This document shows positions 12,883 to 26,090 of a stretch of DNA of 64,000 nucleotides, piece by piece. The stretch covers positions 47,116,443 to 47,180,442 of the forward strand of contig JACDQD010000001.1 of assembly GCA_019843655.1 (NCBI GenBank), read 5' to 3'. The translations under genes and the position numbers were made by a program. The stretch's first letter is position 1; every line of letters starts with the position of its first letter. The stretch is from Lethocerus indicus (Eukaryota; Arthropoda; Insecta; Hemiptera; Belostomatidae). The notes beneath the pieces were generated by a model, which was given only the letters and a program-made list of their open reading frames with translations, did no database searches and was not told the DNA's origin.

Positions 12883-13965
12883 AAAATGCAATTTTGATCG
12901 AGAATATACAACTGGTTCTGCCAGTTCTGCAGGAGCGATTTACTGAACGCATTTTAGAAATTGCCTGCGCCGATGCAGGCGAGACAATTGCAGGTTCCGT
13001 TGTCGGGCGCGATAACGTCAAAAATTGCGAGCCGTCATTCTGTGCCTCATTACTATTCTCGGTACTATTTTGCAATGCGATTAAAAGAATCTCCGGAATT
13101 GAACACTTAAAATATCACTCGTTCGATTCGGTTTTCGAACACGAAAAACCGTATCCGTTAAATTACTCAAACGCATTGTATATTTCAGTTCCTTTTATTA
13201 CCCAACCACGTGTCATAGCCGGGGATCGTGAATGAAGCCAAGGAATCAACTACTGTTATATTATACACTTGGATGCTTCGATCGGAAAAGAGGAAAAAGG
13301 TTTCCCTGATGAGGTACTTTTAAAAGTTTGGACCAGGCAAACTAATTTAATTTAAGGTGTCTGCCTTAGTGGTCCTGATTTCCGGAGTCGATTTTGTGAG
13401 TCGGATATGGGGAAAAGACATTTCTAGGATGTTTTTAATTGAGGCGGGCCCGGTTTGCGCTTCTCCCCACCGCCGGTAGAATTGAAAATTGGCCTTAGAG
13501 TTCTGTTTTATCTTAATAAATTCGAGCCAATTTAGTAATGATGCGCACATTTTCTCTGAAATATTGTTGTGTATAGGGATTCCACCTTATTTACTGAATA
13601 AAGTAACTACTGTTGATGTTTCCACAAGAGCTACCGTTCTTTTTTATAGCTGATTCATCTTCTTCATTCTAGGTTTAGATGCATGCACCCTATACCTGTT
13701 CACCGTACAGCATGCCTGGTGGGGACGAGGGTCAAAATGCTCCCGTCTCCATTTCGAAGGACCGTTGACCCTCACGATCGGTTTCCAACCGAAGTGCGTT
13801 TACAACCGTTTAATTACATGTTCGGAGCCCGGAGAAAGTCAACGGGGGAACTAGATATCGCTTTTATCCGGTTCATTAATACACGGCAAGAACGTCGTTA
13901 GAGCGTCGCCACGGGCCTGCGATCCACGCACGCGGCAATTAATGAAGTCAAGTGCGCGCGTGCGT

Positions 13966-13967
<2 letters not shown>

Positions 13968-14013
<46 letters not shown>
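13968..14013. repeat. (TG)n microsatellite
   Basis: About 20 TG units, preceded by GTGCGCGCGTGCGTAC, a run of alternating purine-pyrimidine that can adopt Z-DNA. Confidence 0.97.
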
Positions 14014-14014
<1 letters not shown>

Positions 14015-14230
14015 GGGGAGATACCGGTTATCGGAATGCGGGTAGAGCGACTGTTAACTATTATGCACCCGACAATACCCCGCAGCTGCCTTTCTTCGAA
14101 GACCCCGCACACGCTTCGAAGGAGCCCCGACGTTTTTATTATTCAAAACCAGGTGTAATCGAAATTTGACGGTTTCTCAAAATCCCTCGTCTTTCAATAA
14201 AACAAGGTATAAAATTGTATATTTGATCCC

Positions 14231-14233
<3 letters not shown>

Positions 14234-14328
<95 letters not shown>
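14234..14328. repeat. (CA)n microsatellite
   Basis: About 47 perfect CA units. It lies 220 nt from the (TG)n tract at 13968-14013, so the two are inverted complements of each other. Confidence 0.98.
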
Positions 14329-14406
14329 TAGAGAATTTTGAAAAGAAATTACAAATAAAATTCTAACGGGTAAACCGTCTTCGTCGTACATAATGCACCA
14401 CCCTGT

Positions 14407-14429
14407 AAGCCATCCACATCGGATGGCTT
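14407..14429. other. Perfect 9-bp hairpin
   Basis: AAGCCATCC-ACATC-GGATGGCTT, 80 nt beyond the (CA)n tract. No U-run follows, so it is not a polymerase III terminator. Confidence 0.6.
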
Positions 14430-14809
14430 TGTCAGTCACGTATAACACATAAACATTGCAAATGTTCGATGCTAACGGCCCAGGCACAAGGCCAACATTA
14501 TTTTATGTATATTCAATTATATGAACATTATATGATAATCATTATTGTTCACTGAATTTATTAATTTTGGATTAATAGAAAGATTGTGTTTCTTTATGCA
14601 CCAGTTTTATATATCCCTTTTATACCCTTTGTACCCCATTTATATGCGTCCTAAATAAACCAGAAATAACGGCTGGGTTTCTGGGCGTTAAGACAGGCTC
14701 ACGAATGATTTGAAATTATTTAAAATGAGGAAATCACAAGTCTGAATGGACCCAACTGAGGAGCTTAAGTACCTAAATGTATTTTTTTTCGTTCGTCATT
14801 CTTTGTTCT

Positions 14810-14865
14810 GGTTATCATGTGTGAACGTTTTGCTCTCAATACTGCCTCGCGACTACTTCTTTAAT
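14810..14865 (-). repeat. Family B repeat fragment
   Basis: The plus strand reads GTGTGAACGTTTTGCTCTCA-ATACTGCCTCGCGACT, the reverse complement of the conserved AGTCGCCAGGCAGTATTGAG-AGC block of family B. Nothing else of the element is clear here. Confidence 0.55.
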
Positions 14866-14869
14866 CATA

Positions 14870-17800
14870 CCATCGGAACTAATTAATTTAATCCATCGCG
14901 GGCAAATTTCTTACCCCCGGGAATCCCGGGGAACCCGGGGAGCATGGCCCACTACCCCTGTCTTCAATGCTACTGACGGCGGGGAGAAACCGACAACCTT
15001 CCACTGGACATTTTCCCGCGCATGAAGCTATGGCTATGGCGCGTATTGCTATGGCTATAGATTTCTTGACTGGCCAATTTAAGTTGTCAAAACGCGGACT
15101 CGTTTCTCAATATGGAACTAATTGTTTATAATGGTGTCCCTAAAACGTTGTAGCCAGTTTCTTGAAATGTGGTCGTTAAATTAACGAACCGTCGTTCGGG
15201 ACCCGATGCGGGTCGACCATAGAGGGAATGGTTTCTCGACTGGATGCGTCATGCTCTCGAGACCGGAGCTGAGTTAGCGGAGCCGAGTTAATTTGTCCTG
15301 TTGGCAATAGAAACTCCCCCCGCCCCGGTCGATCATTTCGAGTCCACCGTTAGATTACACGAGAAAATTCAATATCGGATGTCCCGAAACTACTTTTGAA
15401 GACAAAAAATGCGAGGTTGAACAGCAGCGAGAGTAAGTGTTCCGTTTAAGCGAACTAATCATTTTTGGGTAACTAGTTTTAATACTGTATTTTTATTATT
15501 ATTGGATGCAGAGGTCGAACGGAGCCTTTTAGATTGTTAAGAGGCCCATTCATAAAAACGATAGACCGCGCCGAGGGAGTAGTTTTCTGTCCCTGCTTCG
15601 CTAATTCCGACAGTATTGTGCCCGCAGAAAAAGTGCAGTGAGGGCGAGACAGTTTTAAGAAAGATAAAATGAAAAAGACATTTATGGCCATGCCAGATTC
15701 GGGAGGTCATGCCGATGGCGTCTCGGTTTCCGGGACCGCATTTACGGACTCCGACATTCCCGTCTGGAAATAGACTACTCAGAAAACCACTCGCTGTTTG
15801 ACATTTATTAGGATATTATATGTAGCCCATAGGTTATGAATTCCGGACATAATAACGCCGCAAACGCGACCTCTATTACAACACCCACTCTCCAAATTCA
15901 AATTAGCGTCGAGAATAAAATTTTTTGAATCTGAAAATTTACAGACAATTAGGTTTCGGTTGGTGGGAAATTATGAGTTTCAAAACGGTAAAAAAAGGCC
16001 AAAAGTACGCGTTTACAAACGCTTCAAAACGTGTTTAAGAAAGTTAAAACGATAAAAATGTCACAAAATCGCGTTTTTTGTTGTTTTTTGTCGTTAGTGG
16101 AACATACCAGAATTACCACAATATCATATAGTGATTAAATCAGAATTTTCATGTATTTTTCTTGTATTAAGCACCAGCATTTTAGAGAAACAAGCGCTTG
16201 TTTAAGGTTACGAATTGCACATATAATTCTGAATCATTGAGACATGGATAATCGAATAAAATGATTATAGGACTGAATAATTCTGGGTTGATTAGTAATA
16301 ATGAGGTGGTAGTCTAACGAAGTATGCACAAGAAATAATATAATGATGAGACAGTTGCGGAAGAGCGACGACTTGCCGATGAAAGCACCTATCGCTCTAC
16401 GGCGAAGCGATAATTGAATTTATTCGAAAAGAAAACCTTTTTCGCCCTGCCCGATTTTCCTGCTAAATCACCTTCGAGAATAAGGCCGCGTTAAACGACA
16501 CCTCCCGCCGGTTCCCAAAGCGCTAATCGAAGAGCTTTCCGGAATCGGGTGTTCAATAGAAACTGACGTCTAACGCGACCCCCCCCCCACAACATAATTT
16601 CCATAATGACGACTGCGCGTTCCTAAATAAGGTCTTTTTAAGTAACGATTAGAGTTAAAAAACAATAGTAAATAATTTTTACTACGGATAGAACAATTAT
16701 AAAGCTCGAATTATAATTCGTCTCGGATTTACATACAAAGACCGGGCCCCAGCACTTCCACAGGTATTCGGTGTTTAATAGAAACAAATAGGAAAGATTA
16801 AAGGGGACCTTTCTTTTCACGGAATAAATGGAAGTAACTATCTGTAATCTTCTGTTGGGTAGGGGGATTTGAAGCATTTTATTTTTATTTTTATCCTGAG
16901 GAAAGTCTTGGAAGTCTTTATCTGACTACAGATGGTTAGGAAGCTCCGAAACCTCAGATCTTGCACGGCCTATTCATAGAGTTTTTGAATGATATTTAGT
17001 TTCCGAAACGTAATAATCACTCATTTGGACGAACGAAGTAACGTCAGCAAGAGACTATGTTCATTTTTAACAGATTATAGACAGGTAGAAAAATCAGGAG
17101 AAATTATCATAAAATATTTCTGCGGTTTTGAAACTTCAACGGACGTTGTGTCGCAACGTTGTACGCTCGGGACAATAACAATGGCACCCCTTTGTGATTA
17201 GGGGGCTATTAGGGCTTGGTCCTAACCAGGAGAAAAAATGGACCATAAGGTGAAAATATTTTCACTAACGAGACTAATAATTCTCCTAAAGTAAACCGCC
17301 GACAATCCGGGGATTAGCGGGTTGACAAAAGCTTGTGAAAGGGGTGGAGCCAGTATGGGAGGGGGGGGGCCTGGATGTAAATAGGGTCCATTGTCCGTAA
17401 TCTGTTTTTTCCCCCTCGACTATAAAATACACCTTTATATCCGCGATATATTAAAATATTTAAAAAAAATTTTAATCTAGTCCTCCGTGGGATTTCCCAG
17501 ACTGTGGCCAAAGTAGGCAGCGTTCAAAGAGATTTTTTTGAGGTTTGTTAACTCAGCTTCCTCTCTTTCCGCTAAAAACTGAGACACGAACGCCAACATT
17601 GAATCGTCACGATGCGCGAAACAAACCGTGAAAGGTTAAACCAACGAAACAAATTTATTTAGTAAAAATGGAGCTCGCTAACTCGAATACACCCGCTAGA
17701 TTCCAACAGCCCTACTACCCGTTTAATACTTCCATACCCTCTCAGTACTACTGGTAGTGAAGAAGGCAGGCTGTCTATATGGCGGAATTCGGCAACAACT

Positions 17801-17924
17801 TCGACCGATTAAACGAGCCCTAAACTCGTTATCTTTTCGTGAAAAGTTTATTTCTGCGTTTGCAATTTTTTGTCTCGTCCCTCTAATTATCGGAGCGGAA
17901 ACAGGACAGGCATCCTTCGGGAAA

Positions 17925-17927
<3 letters not shown>
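14870..17927. other. Intronic stretch without recognised features
   Basis: Mostly unique sequence. Small points are a GC-rich run at 14915-14945 (CCCCGGGAATCCCGGGG), a short repeated GCTATGGC motif at 15027-15058, and a C-run at 16580-16588. No exon was recognised. Confidence 0.5.

Positions 17928-17980
<53 letters not shown>
17928..17980. repeat. (TA)n microsatellite
   Basis: About 25 TA units after a short A-run (GGGAAAAAAATA). Confidence 0.98.
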
Positions 17981-17982
<2 letters not shown>

Positions 17983-18319
17983 ACGGCTGACGCCCATTCG
18001 GTTTGAATTTATCGTCCCCTAATAGTTTACCAGCGCGGAGAACCGGACGTAGACAGCCAGTGTCGGGGATTCCATTAGACAAACTCCCTATAATTGTCTC
18101 AAGCATTTATTTATGCAGGAATTGTTTCAGTAAGAGGGGAAATTATTAAAAGTATAGCGTATAATTACGGTTATATATTTTAAATACGGCAATCATATCT
18201 ATCTAATTAGGACCGCATCCTGAGAGTTTTATTAAACTAATTTATAAAAAATATAGCACTATTCTGCATCTCTATTCCGAATACACAAATATTACCAACA
18301 TTTACTTTTATAGTATACA

Positions 18320-18740
18320 CGACTACAGTTTTAAATATTTAGTGACAGTGCAATTTGATAATACTGATGTACTTTTTTGAAAATCCACCCATCGATAGTA
18401 CTTGCCCCTCCAGCCCTTACTAGATAGGAAATCTAGCCTCTTAAGGCGCTCGGGATTTTCAGAAAGTAGACGCGAGGAGAGCTGTCTAATCAAAGGATCG
18501 GAGAGTTTGAAATTGGAAAGCCACCAATTCACGAACGAACGATACTTTCATCGAAATGGATCAATGGTGCGGTCGGAAATATAGGGTGGAGCGTAACAAA
18601 TTTACGAAGGATTCAATTTGGCAGGAGTTAGACGATTTGGTGGACCCCCAAAACTCAATTCCGTACCCCCGGTTAGAATTTAAAAATACAGTTATAGGTT
18701 AATAATTTGTTCTTAAGCAATACTCGTGGTCTGCTTTGTC
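18320..18740 (+). repeat. Family C repeat copy
   Basis: The order is TTTAGTGACAGTGCAATTTG, AATCCACCCATCGATAGTAC, CCTTACTAGATAGGAAATC, TCAGAAAGTAGACGCGAGGA-GAGCTGTCTAATCAAAGGAT, GAGTTAGACGATTTGGTGGA, ATTTGTTCTTAAG. This is the most complete copy, about 420 nt. Open frames across it are not coding. Confidence 0.8.
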
Positions 18741-20399
18741 GCGAATACCAATACGAACAGTAGTATAAGTTTATGAAAGTATAAACAATCGAGCGCACAT
18801 CGCTCTGGTACCGTAATATCTTTTAACTGCTTCACAATTGGGAAAGCAACACTGTTGTATTTGAAAATACACAATATCAGCTCGAAAATATTTCGAGGTG
18901 TTAAATTTTAATGCCGTTTCTTTCCCGGTAATAATTTATGGCGCATCCGACAACCGCGACAGGAGGAATGGGCGAGAATAAATGTCTTCAAATGTCGCTG
19001 TTTTCTAAATTTTTTAATATCGACCCCTCAAGGTTATAAAGGCGAATATTCGCCAATTCCACGGTATAATATTCCTTTTGGTAAGCTGAACTTTGATATG
19101 GCCTTTGCTAAACTTAGCAATACACAGACAGTTTTAGGTACCTCTCTGAGTTGTTAACATGCCGGCCATTCTGAAATATTTATGTGATCATTTGTAATTA
19201 GGTCCCCTAATAATCGCGCAGTAATTTGATTACCTTACTATTTATTTTCAAATATAAACATCAGACGGTTTGAACCATGGCCGGTAGGTAATGCGCCCAC
19301 CGTAATTATCATAAAGAAAAGAATGTGGAAAAAATAATTAAATATGGCGGGGGGAAGTTAAAGCGATGAAGAATACGGTAAAAAAAAACTCGAAGAAAAC
19401 CGAGCGGAGAAGTGGCGTATTAGCGAGACACCGATAACCACTGAGGGGCCTCTCTACCATCTACGTTTATTAGAAACCTATAATGTATTCAGGCGGTAGG
19501 CCCCGAGTTGGGTACCGAATAATAAGATGTCTACGGGCGTTATTCTGTCTAACCGTCGGACTAAAAGGGAGGTCCTTATGACGGAATACATTATTGTATC
19601 GCGGACAATTTCAAAATTCCATTTCCCTTGGGGGACATGCCGAACCTTACGGTGTTGGATACGAGTGGGATACATGGGTCCTAAACATTCGTCTATCCAA
19701 TAATATAAATATTTACACAAACCTCATACCAAAATGTATTCGCCAGCAGCGAACCACTTTCACGTCCTAGTCGAAGCACTAATGATTGCAATTCTGTATC
19801 ATATAAATTGTTTAAAAAAACCTCCTATTATAAAATGATTCTACAGCTGCGAACCCATATCAGGTCCCATGGCTAGCTAAATACAGGAATCAGTTTTTTA
19901 AACTTTATTTGTATATGGCAATCGTTCATTACCGCTATGCTCTCAGGAATACATTTAATCGGGCTAATAATACACGAGCGATTAAAATATTTTTATTGGG
20001 TCCACCAAGTAAGGGAAGTTTATTCTTTTCCTTTGCGCGGTCAAAAGAAAAATGTTACCTCCTTTTTATTTATGGGCCGGGAGATTTTAACTCCGTTCTA
20101 AATCCGTCCGATTTAGTGAGGCCGGATATATCGACACTCGGATCGGTTTTTAATAGGCCTGCTCTCAAAAGCCTCGGAAACCCCCCCCCCACCCTACCAA
20201 CCCAATCACCCCTCCGCCGGCGCCATTCGGTCGAACCACCATTCGTCCCGAGAGATTCTTCCAGGAAACGTTTATATCCCCGCAATTACTTGGACTTACC
20301 CCTGCGCCCAGTGGCTTCGGTTATTCCTGCCGGGGGGGGCGGGTTTACGGGTTTAAAAGGGGGTTTTACGACGAACAAAATACTACAGTGAATCTATTG

Positions 20400-20760
20400 A
20401 AACATCATAGGGGACAACGATATCAAACGGACTGTACTAAAAAATATACACATTTTATCCTTATTCTAAGTTTGTCAATTGATGAAAATGATATTTCGTG
20501 ATTTGATGACACGAATCTCCTTCCATGTGCACCCATCGATGGTACTCCCTCTCAAGCCCTTACTAGGTAGGAAATCACGCTGCCATTTTTTTTTCGGGAA
20601 GGTGACGCGAGGAGAGCTGTAAAATCAAAGGATCTGAGTGATGGGAAAGTTTGCGGATTTTGCGGAATATTATGGATTGATAGTATTGAATCATGTACGA
20701 GTTAGACGGGACTCGGTGGATCCCCGTACGCCCAGTTCGGTTTCAGAATAAAGTTGTCGA
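20400..20760 (+). repeat. Family C repeat copy
   Basis: ATAGGGGACAACGATATCAA, CACCCATCGATGGTACTCCC, CCCTTACTAGGTAGGAAATC, GGTGACGCGAGGAGAGCTGT, ATCAAAGGATC and GAGTTAGACGGGACTCGGTG-GATCC occur in the same order as at 18.3-18.7 kb. Confidence 0.8.
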
Positions 20761-21599
20761 AAATAACAATAAGTCCATCCATATATTCGAGGCGTTAGTT
20801 AATGCTCCAGAGGGTCGGTCTAAGGGGATAAAGGATTGCTAAGTTCGGGCGGTTCAAAATTGAGAAACGATAACCGAAACCAGTATTTGGTTTACCACTT
20901 TGTTTTGGAGATGAAACGTATGGACCACAACCGGGAAAAAGGCCTGCAAAAGTTTCGTACAAGGTTGGCGAACAGAGTAGGGCACCGGGAAAATGCGTCA
21001 GAAGTATGGAACGCGCTCAGAAATATGTTCGCATTTTTTTAGCCAAGAAGTGTTAACCTTACTAGAATCACACATGCCTAGCAGAATAGACACATAAATA
21101 CAATAGAATTACCATACTACAAAATTTAAGGACGATTTCGGAACCTGGTTTCAAATAAGGGGATTTCTGAAGGGTCGACACCAAAATACCCGTCAAACGA
21201 AACGAATAAGGGGAAGTGTTGACTGAAGAAATGGGCAAGAGAGAGGGAAGCACAATGATGGATTCCGCTGAACAGAAAAATTGTTTAAAAAATTAAAAAA
21301 ATATATATAAAATATAATTATAAAATGTTTTTAAGAATCTTTTAACGCACAAAAATGGCATGAAAATTAAAAATAATAATTAATTACCTTCTACCCTCTT
21401 TTTTACGTTTGCTATTTCGTTTATATTTCAGTTTTTAAATTACTAGATTCTTGCTATGGATCCGAGTTTTCATTTAATTTTTCTGAAAGAATTGATTTAT
21501 TTTCCGGAATGTGAAACGGAAAGTGGAAAAACCTAAACATCGGGACGGGATAGCTGGAAAAGTACGGGAACTAAAAATCGTTTCGGAGATAGGAAAGCC

Positions 21600-21804
21600 G
21601 GTCCGTGAACGGCGGGCCCGGTGGATGTTGCCCCATTTACATTGTGGCCCGATTATTCAAAATGGCGGCCCCGCCGGCCACCTCATTTTCCTGTATAAAA
21701 GACTCCCCCTCCGGAGCCGACACTGCGGGGATAATTGAGGAGAGAAAGAGAGAGACGACGACCCCCACTCTCCGTCCTTCACGGGACCAGACCCCGGGGT
21801 ATGT
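21600..21804 (+). promoter_or_regulatory. Promoter-like GC-rich block with TATA box and splice-donor-like end
   Basis: TATAAAAG lies at 21694-21701, preceded by a GC-rich stretch with AAAATGGCGGCC (21658-21669, a YY1/Pho-like core). A start site would be expected near 21725. A donor-like CCGGG before GTATGT follows at 21799-21804. It would drive transcription on the plus strand, antisense to retn. This is motif reading only; no downstream exon was recognised. Confidence 0.25.
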
Positions 21805-23349
21805 AATAACCCGGTAATTTTCTATCGTAAAAATACATTAGTTTATTTTTCACCGCCTTACCCCTTTACCGCCAGGGCACGAAACGGGGCCCGGGGCGGG
21901 CGTCCGTATTTTTTTTTGTATCTTGTTTTTCACTTTCATCGATAGCACCGATTTATTTATGTTTTTCTTTTATTTCCCCTTCCACCACAAGCTCCGGGCC
22001 CTCAGAGGAAATAAAACTCCCATAAAACTGTCCCAGTGGTGTATTTGAAATAACTTATAGTCCGGTCGCCGGTAATATTTTTTATTCTTGGAATGTGTTT
22101 GTAAACTTTTTCTCAACTAGGGACTTGCGTTTGGGAATTTGAAGTGAGCATGTATTTTTGCATGAGATTTTTCGACTCATTACATTACCATTAAGTACGA
22201 ATTTTATTTAATTATTTAATAAGTTTTTAATTAAGTACGAAGTATACTTTTTGATAATTATCACTTCCGGTAGGATCGCGTAATACAGTGGAAAGAACCT
22301 CGATTAGCAGGGGTTGACCCCCCCCCCCCCAACTTATTCCCTTGGATTTATCCTGTGTTTAGAAACCACCAGAGCGGGCTCTATTGGAAGTGGTTTTCTT
22401 CTGGGGACCACTCGAGTGTTGTAGTCTTCCAACTTTCCGGAACTCTTACTGGTTCCAGCGTCATTATGATGGCGATAATGACTTATGTTCCCCTATTACC
22501 GGGAACGGTCCTCTGCTGCCGGTCGCGAAAACTTACCCTGATTTTTCATAATTTTTATATCAATTTCATTTTACTCGGGCCTCTGTTTATAATTAAATAA
22601 ATGAATTATCCGACGGCCATATATGAGAATACATTCGAACGTATTACCGAACTACACATAAAGCCTGGGAGAAGCATGAGGTTAAAAAATAAATTCATTC
22701 CGTTTCCAGAGATAACGTGAACATTTTTTATGCCGAATATTAACACGCGTTTCTGTACGAAATATGCTCGAATGCGTCCAATAATATACGGTTTGAAAAA
22801 AATACAAGCATATAATAACAGGATTGTTTTTCCCCTCGGGATACGATCCAACGCTAACAGCTAGCTCGCGACCGCTAACTAGTGTTGCAAACAGAGTTTT
22901 ATTTGCTGAATTAAATTCGGTGGCCTTTTTCCAATCTCGAATGAAATACCGGAGTTTTCCATCTGTCGTTGTACGCCGTTTAAAAAGTTATTATTCCGCG
23001 CTTCGAAATATTGGCAGATTAAATTTCGACGAATTAATATTTATAAGTTCATCCATTATGTTACGGGTCTGGGTATAATTAAAGACCGGTTATGTACAAA
23101 AATAAAAATCCTAGTTTCTCTCCGTATCTAATACTTGTAGAGATTTATCGCACGATTATATATTAATAACGGAGACAGTTGGGATATTGGTCCAGTACAG
23201 CGCCCGTACTTTCACCCGGTACCCGGCCTCTATATATACCTAATTGTCGAATTAATACGACGGTTCCGGTAAGAAATTTGTCTGCGGTCATTATAATGGG
23301 ATGACTCGAGGGCGAGAAACCAGTTTTCATAGCTTCAAACCCCTCCCCC

Positions 23350-23350
<1 letters not shown>
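21805..23350. other. Intronic stretch without recognised features
   Basis: A GC-rich tail of the 21.6 kb block ends near 21910. A 13-nt C-run lies at about 22318-22330. Frames at 22355-22600 and 22824-23078 are not recognised. Confidence 0.5.

Positions 23351-23435
<85 letters not shown>
23351..23435. repeat. (CT)n microsatellite
   Basis: About 40 CT units with one interruption (TCTTCT) near the right end. Confidence 0.98.
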
Positions 23436-24063
23436 GTTTTTCTAGAGAGTTTGGTTTTCGAATTCAAACGTATATTTACATCAAAACTCGGATGCGGCGC
23501 CGGGTAAAAGCACTCCTCTCGACTTGATTGCGGGAGGGGGGTCACTTCCACGTTCCTATTGTTCGAAAGAACTGTTTAGCACTAAATTGTATAAATACTT
23601 AATGAGTTAATTAAAATAGATCGCGGAGTTACGCCGCTAATTAATAAATTTCGAATACCTAAATACCCTACATACAGATCTCGAAGTCCAATTTGTCCGT
23701 GACCTTGCCATAAAAAATACTATCCTATGGCAAAACCCTACAAACTCCTGACATCCCTTACGTTCCTTACAGAGGCCTGAAAAGGAAGTGGCCACGTGAA
23801 TTAAACATACCAGAAAAATTGAAAAAGTAGTTAAACTTTAAAAAAGTATGAAAGTCAGTAGTGTTGTCCTCCATTATGTTATTTTTTACTAGTGCATCAA
23901 TGTCACGGATTGTATTTCACAGTTATGACAATGAACTAGTTAAAAAATAATGAGAATACTTAAGATGACATTTAAATTTTATATGTATACGGATTTTTAT
24001 ATTTATGCTAAATTCACTAACAGGATAAATAATTGAACCAACGGTAATTTCTCAAGTAGAAGA

Positions 24064-24083
24064 TCTTGCTCAAATGAGCAAGA
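24064..24083. other. Perfect 9-bp inverted repeat with a 2-nt spacer
   Basis: TCTTGCTCA-AA-TGAGCAAGA, lying at the start of a 120-nt purine-rich stretch (24080-24190). Confidence 0.55.
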
Positions 24084-25580
24084 ATTTGAGAAGAAGAGGA
24101 AGCGGTAGGAAGAAGAATGGACTTCATGAACATGCGAAGACAAGGGAATCAAGACAACTGAGAGGAATGTAGGAATGTGCAAGAAGTGTCTATCTCAAGG
24201 TCTTTATTATATAAAGCCCTTTTATATACAATAAGGGAATGATACTGAGGATGGCGAAGAGCCGACTAGGCCTAACAATTTGGGTTATGAGCGACAACAA
24301 GCGGAAGGAGAAATAAAATCCGAGTGATATTAAAAAGAAATACTTTACGCACATATTTTTGACCCTCGTAAACAATTCGGTCGCGGCAATCGCACCGGCC
24401 GTATTTCAGAATTGGCGAGAGACAAAAAAGGTAAATAAATCAGGCAAATAAAAAAAAGAAAAAGAAAAAGCGAATTGATACTTTAAACTTTATTGCCGGA
24501 GGCGGGCTCGATTGGGCCCCGCATTTATCAACCTTAGGGGCTGTCGCTTCCTAAGATATTAGATATTTGAAACGCCTTTCGTCATTCAGAGATAATGGCG
24601 GGCCCTCTTATGTTAGAGCATTGCGCAAAATATGCCCGGGCTTCGGGCTTATCTCTCGAATAATTTACGAGCCGCGGGCGTACCTCGTAAAAATCACCGG
24701 CAGAACTATTCTGCATTTAAAAGTAGGCGCAAAAACCTTATTGGCGAAAGGGCGGTGGGTAGGTGGCGGGGTTTATGAGAAAGTATCCGGTACCGAGTAT
24801 CCTTCGATCGTAGAGGAAAGAACAATAATATCTTCGTTGTAATTTCAGTAAGTCATTTTCTAGACGCTCCATAAATGTAGTCCATTGTCTCTCGGTGAAC
24901 CGGTGCTACACCACACACACGTTCGTCTACAGAACTAGTCTTTCCTTTTCAGTACATATAAAAACAGAATATGTTGTTTTAAAAAAGTCGCTACTAACGA
25001 TGACCATGGGTGAGGATCCCGAACCGGTTAAGTCTCGAACTTTAGGCCCCCGGACACCTTAAAATTACATATCCTATTTTAACATTTATTTAATTCCTAC
25101 AAATTTGAAGACTGTTAAATTTTTTTTGTAACTGTTTTATTGACACATGTGTAAAAATACAATAAGACATTGACGTTCTAATAGGAACAGTAACAAATAG
25201 AGCTGACACACTGACTATCCACATTTCTTAAATTTATTTATTTACCCTGTATACTTAAAACACGCGTATACTGTAAGGAACGTTGGAGATGTCAGGAGTA
25301 AGTAGGGTTTGGTTTAACCCTATTAATTCTACTCGAATATTGTGGGATGATCACGGACAGACGGAACTTCGAGCTCTGTAAGTAGGGATAGATTGGAAAC
25401 ATAGTATGGTGCATTAGCTACTTTTCTTGGTATTTTCGACCGCATAATTTGAATTTAATAAGTGTACAGTACACCGACACCGAGTATCACTAATAGTGCA
25501 GTACAAAGTGATTGTGCGAGTGATTGGAGCGAGTCTACTTTGTGCACAAAACAAGTACCTACAGACCTAATATTAGTGTA

Positions 25581-25615
25581 TATAAAAGGTAGAAGGCCCG
25601 CGGGCCGACATGCGT
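25581..25615 (+). promoter_or_regulatory. TATA-box-like site
   Basis: TATAAAAGG at 25581-25589 with a GC-rich segment (AGGCCCGCGGGCC) right after it, about where a start site would sit. The next plus-strand ATG frame of any size is at 25829-26038 (69 codons, not recognised). Such sites arise by chance in AT-rich DNA. Confidence 0.15.
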
Positions 25616-26090
25616 GTATCACAAAACATTTGAACATTGACTACGATATTCTATGTATTTTAAAACTAAAAAAAGTGTTTGTAATTTGTAATTCTTTCAT
25701 GATTCCGTTATTCGAATAGGAAGCTCGAAAAATTTTATAGTAAAGAACACTCTATGGTAAATTAAACGTTTCTCCTTATATTGTGGGCGAATATTAAAAT
25801 ATTCCTACGTCTGTAAATATATTTAAATATGAATCAAATAAAAATAATATTCGATCCGTTAGTCCCCAGTATGAAGAGTACCCGTTCCAAATCCCTAGTC
25901 AGTACAGAAGTATCAACTTCCAAGCCCAAGAATGCGAACCATATAGATACATATCTACTTCATTTATGCGGAATGATTAGTCCTGCTGTTCGGGCAACTA
26001 TATGTATGAGCAGACAAAATGTGTTAGGGGCGCGATAAGTCGATGATTGAGTTAAGAGTAAACGGTAGTAATAAGGTTAGATTCACTTGC

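Noticed and set aside
12894..13235. 113-codon plus-strand frame after family A copy 3
   Set aside because: Opens with TTG, no recognised domain; adjacency to the repeat tail tempted a retroposed-gene reading but nothing supports it.
14233..14487. Frames of alternating Cys-Val or Thr-His
   Set aside because: Microsatellite translations.
19909..20391. Longest frame in the window (160 codons, plus strand)
   Set aside because: It opens with TTG (first ATG at 19915), has no recognised domain, runs through C- and G-runs, and overlaps a 71-codon frame on the other strand, as GC-rich DNA lacking stops would.
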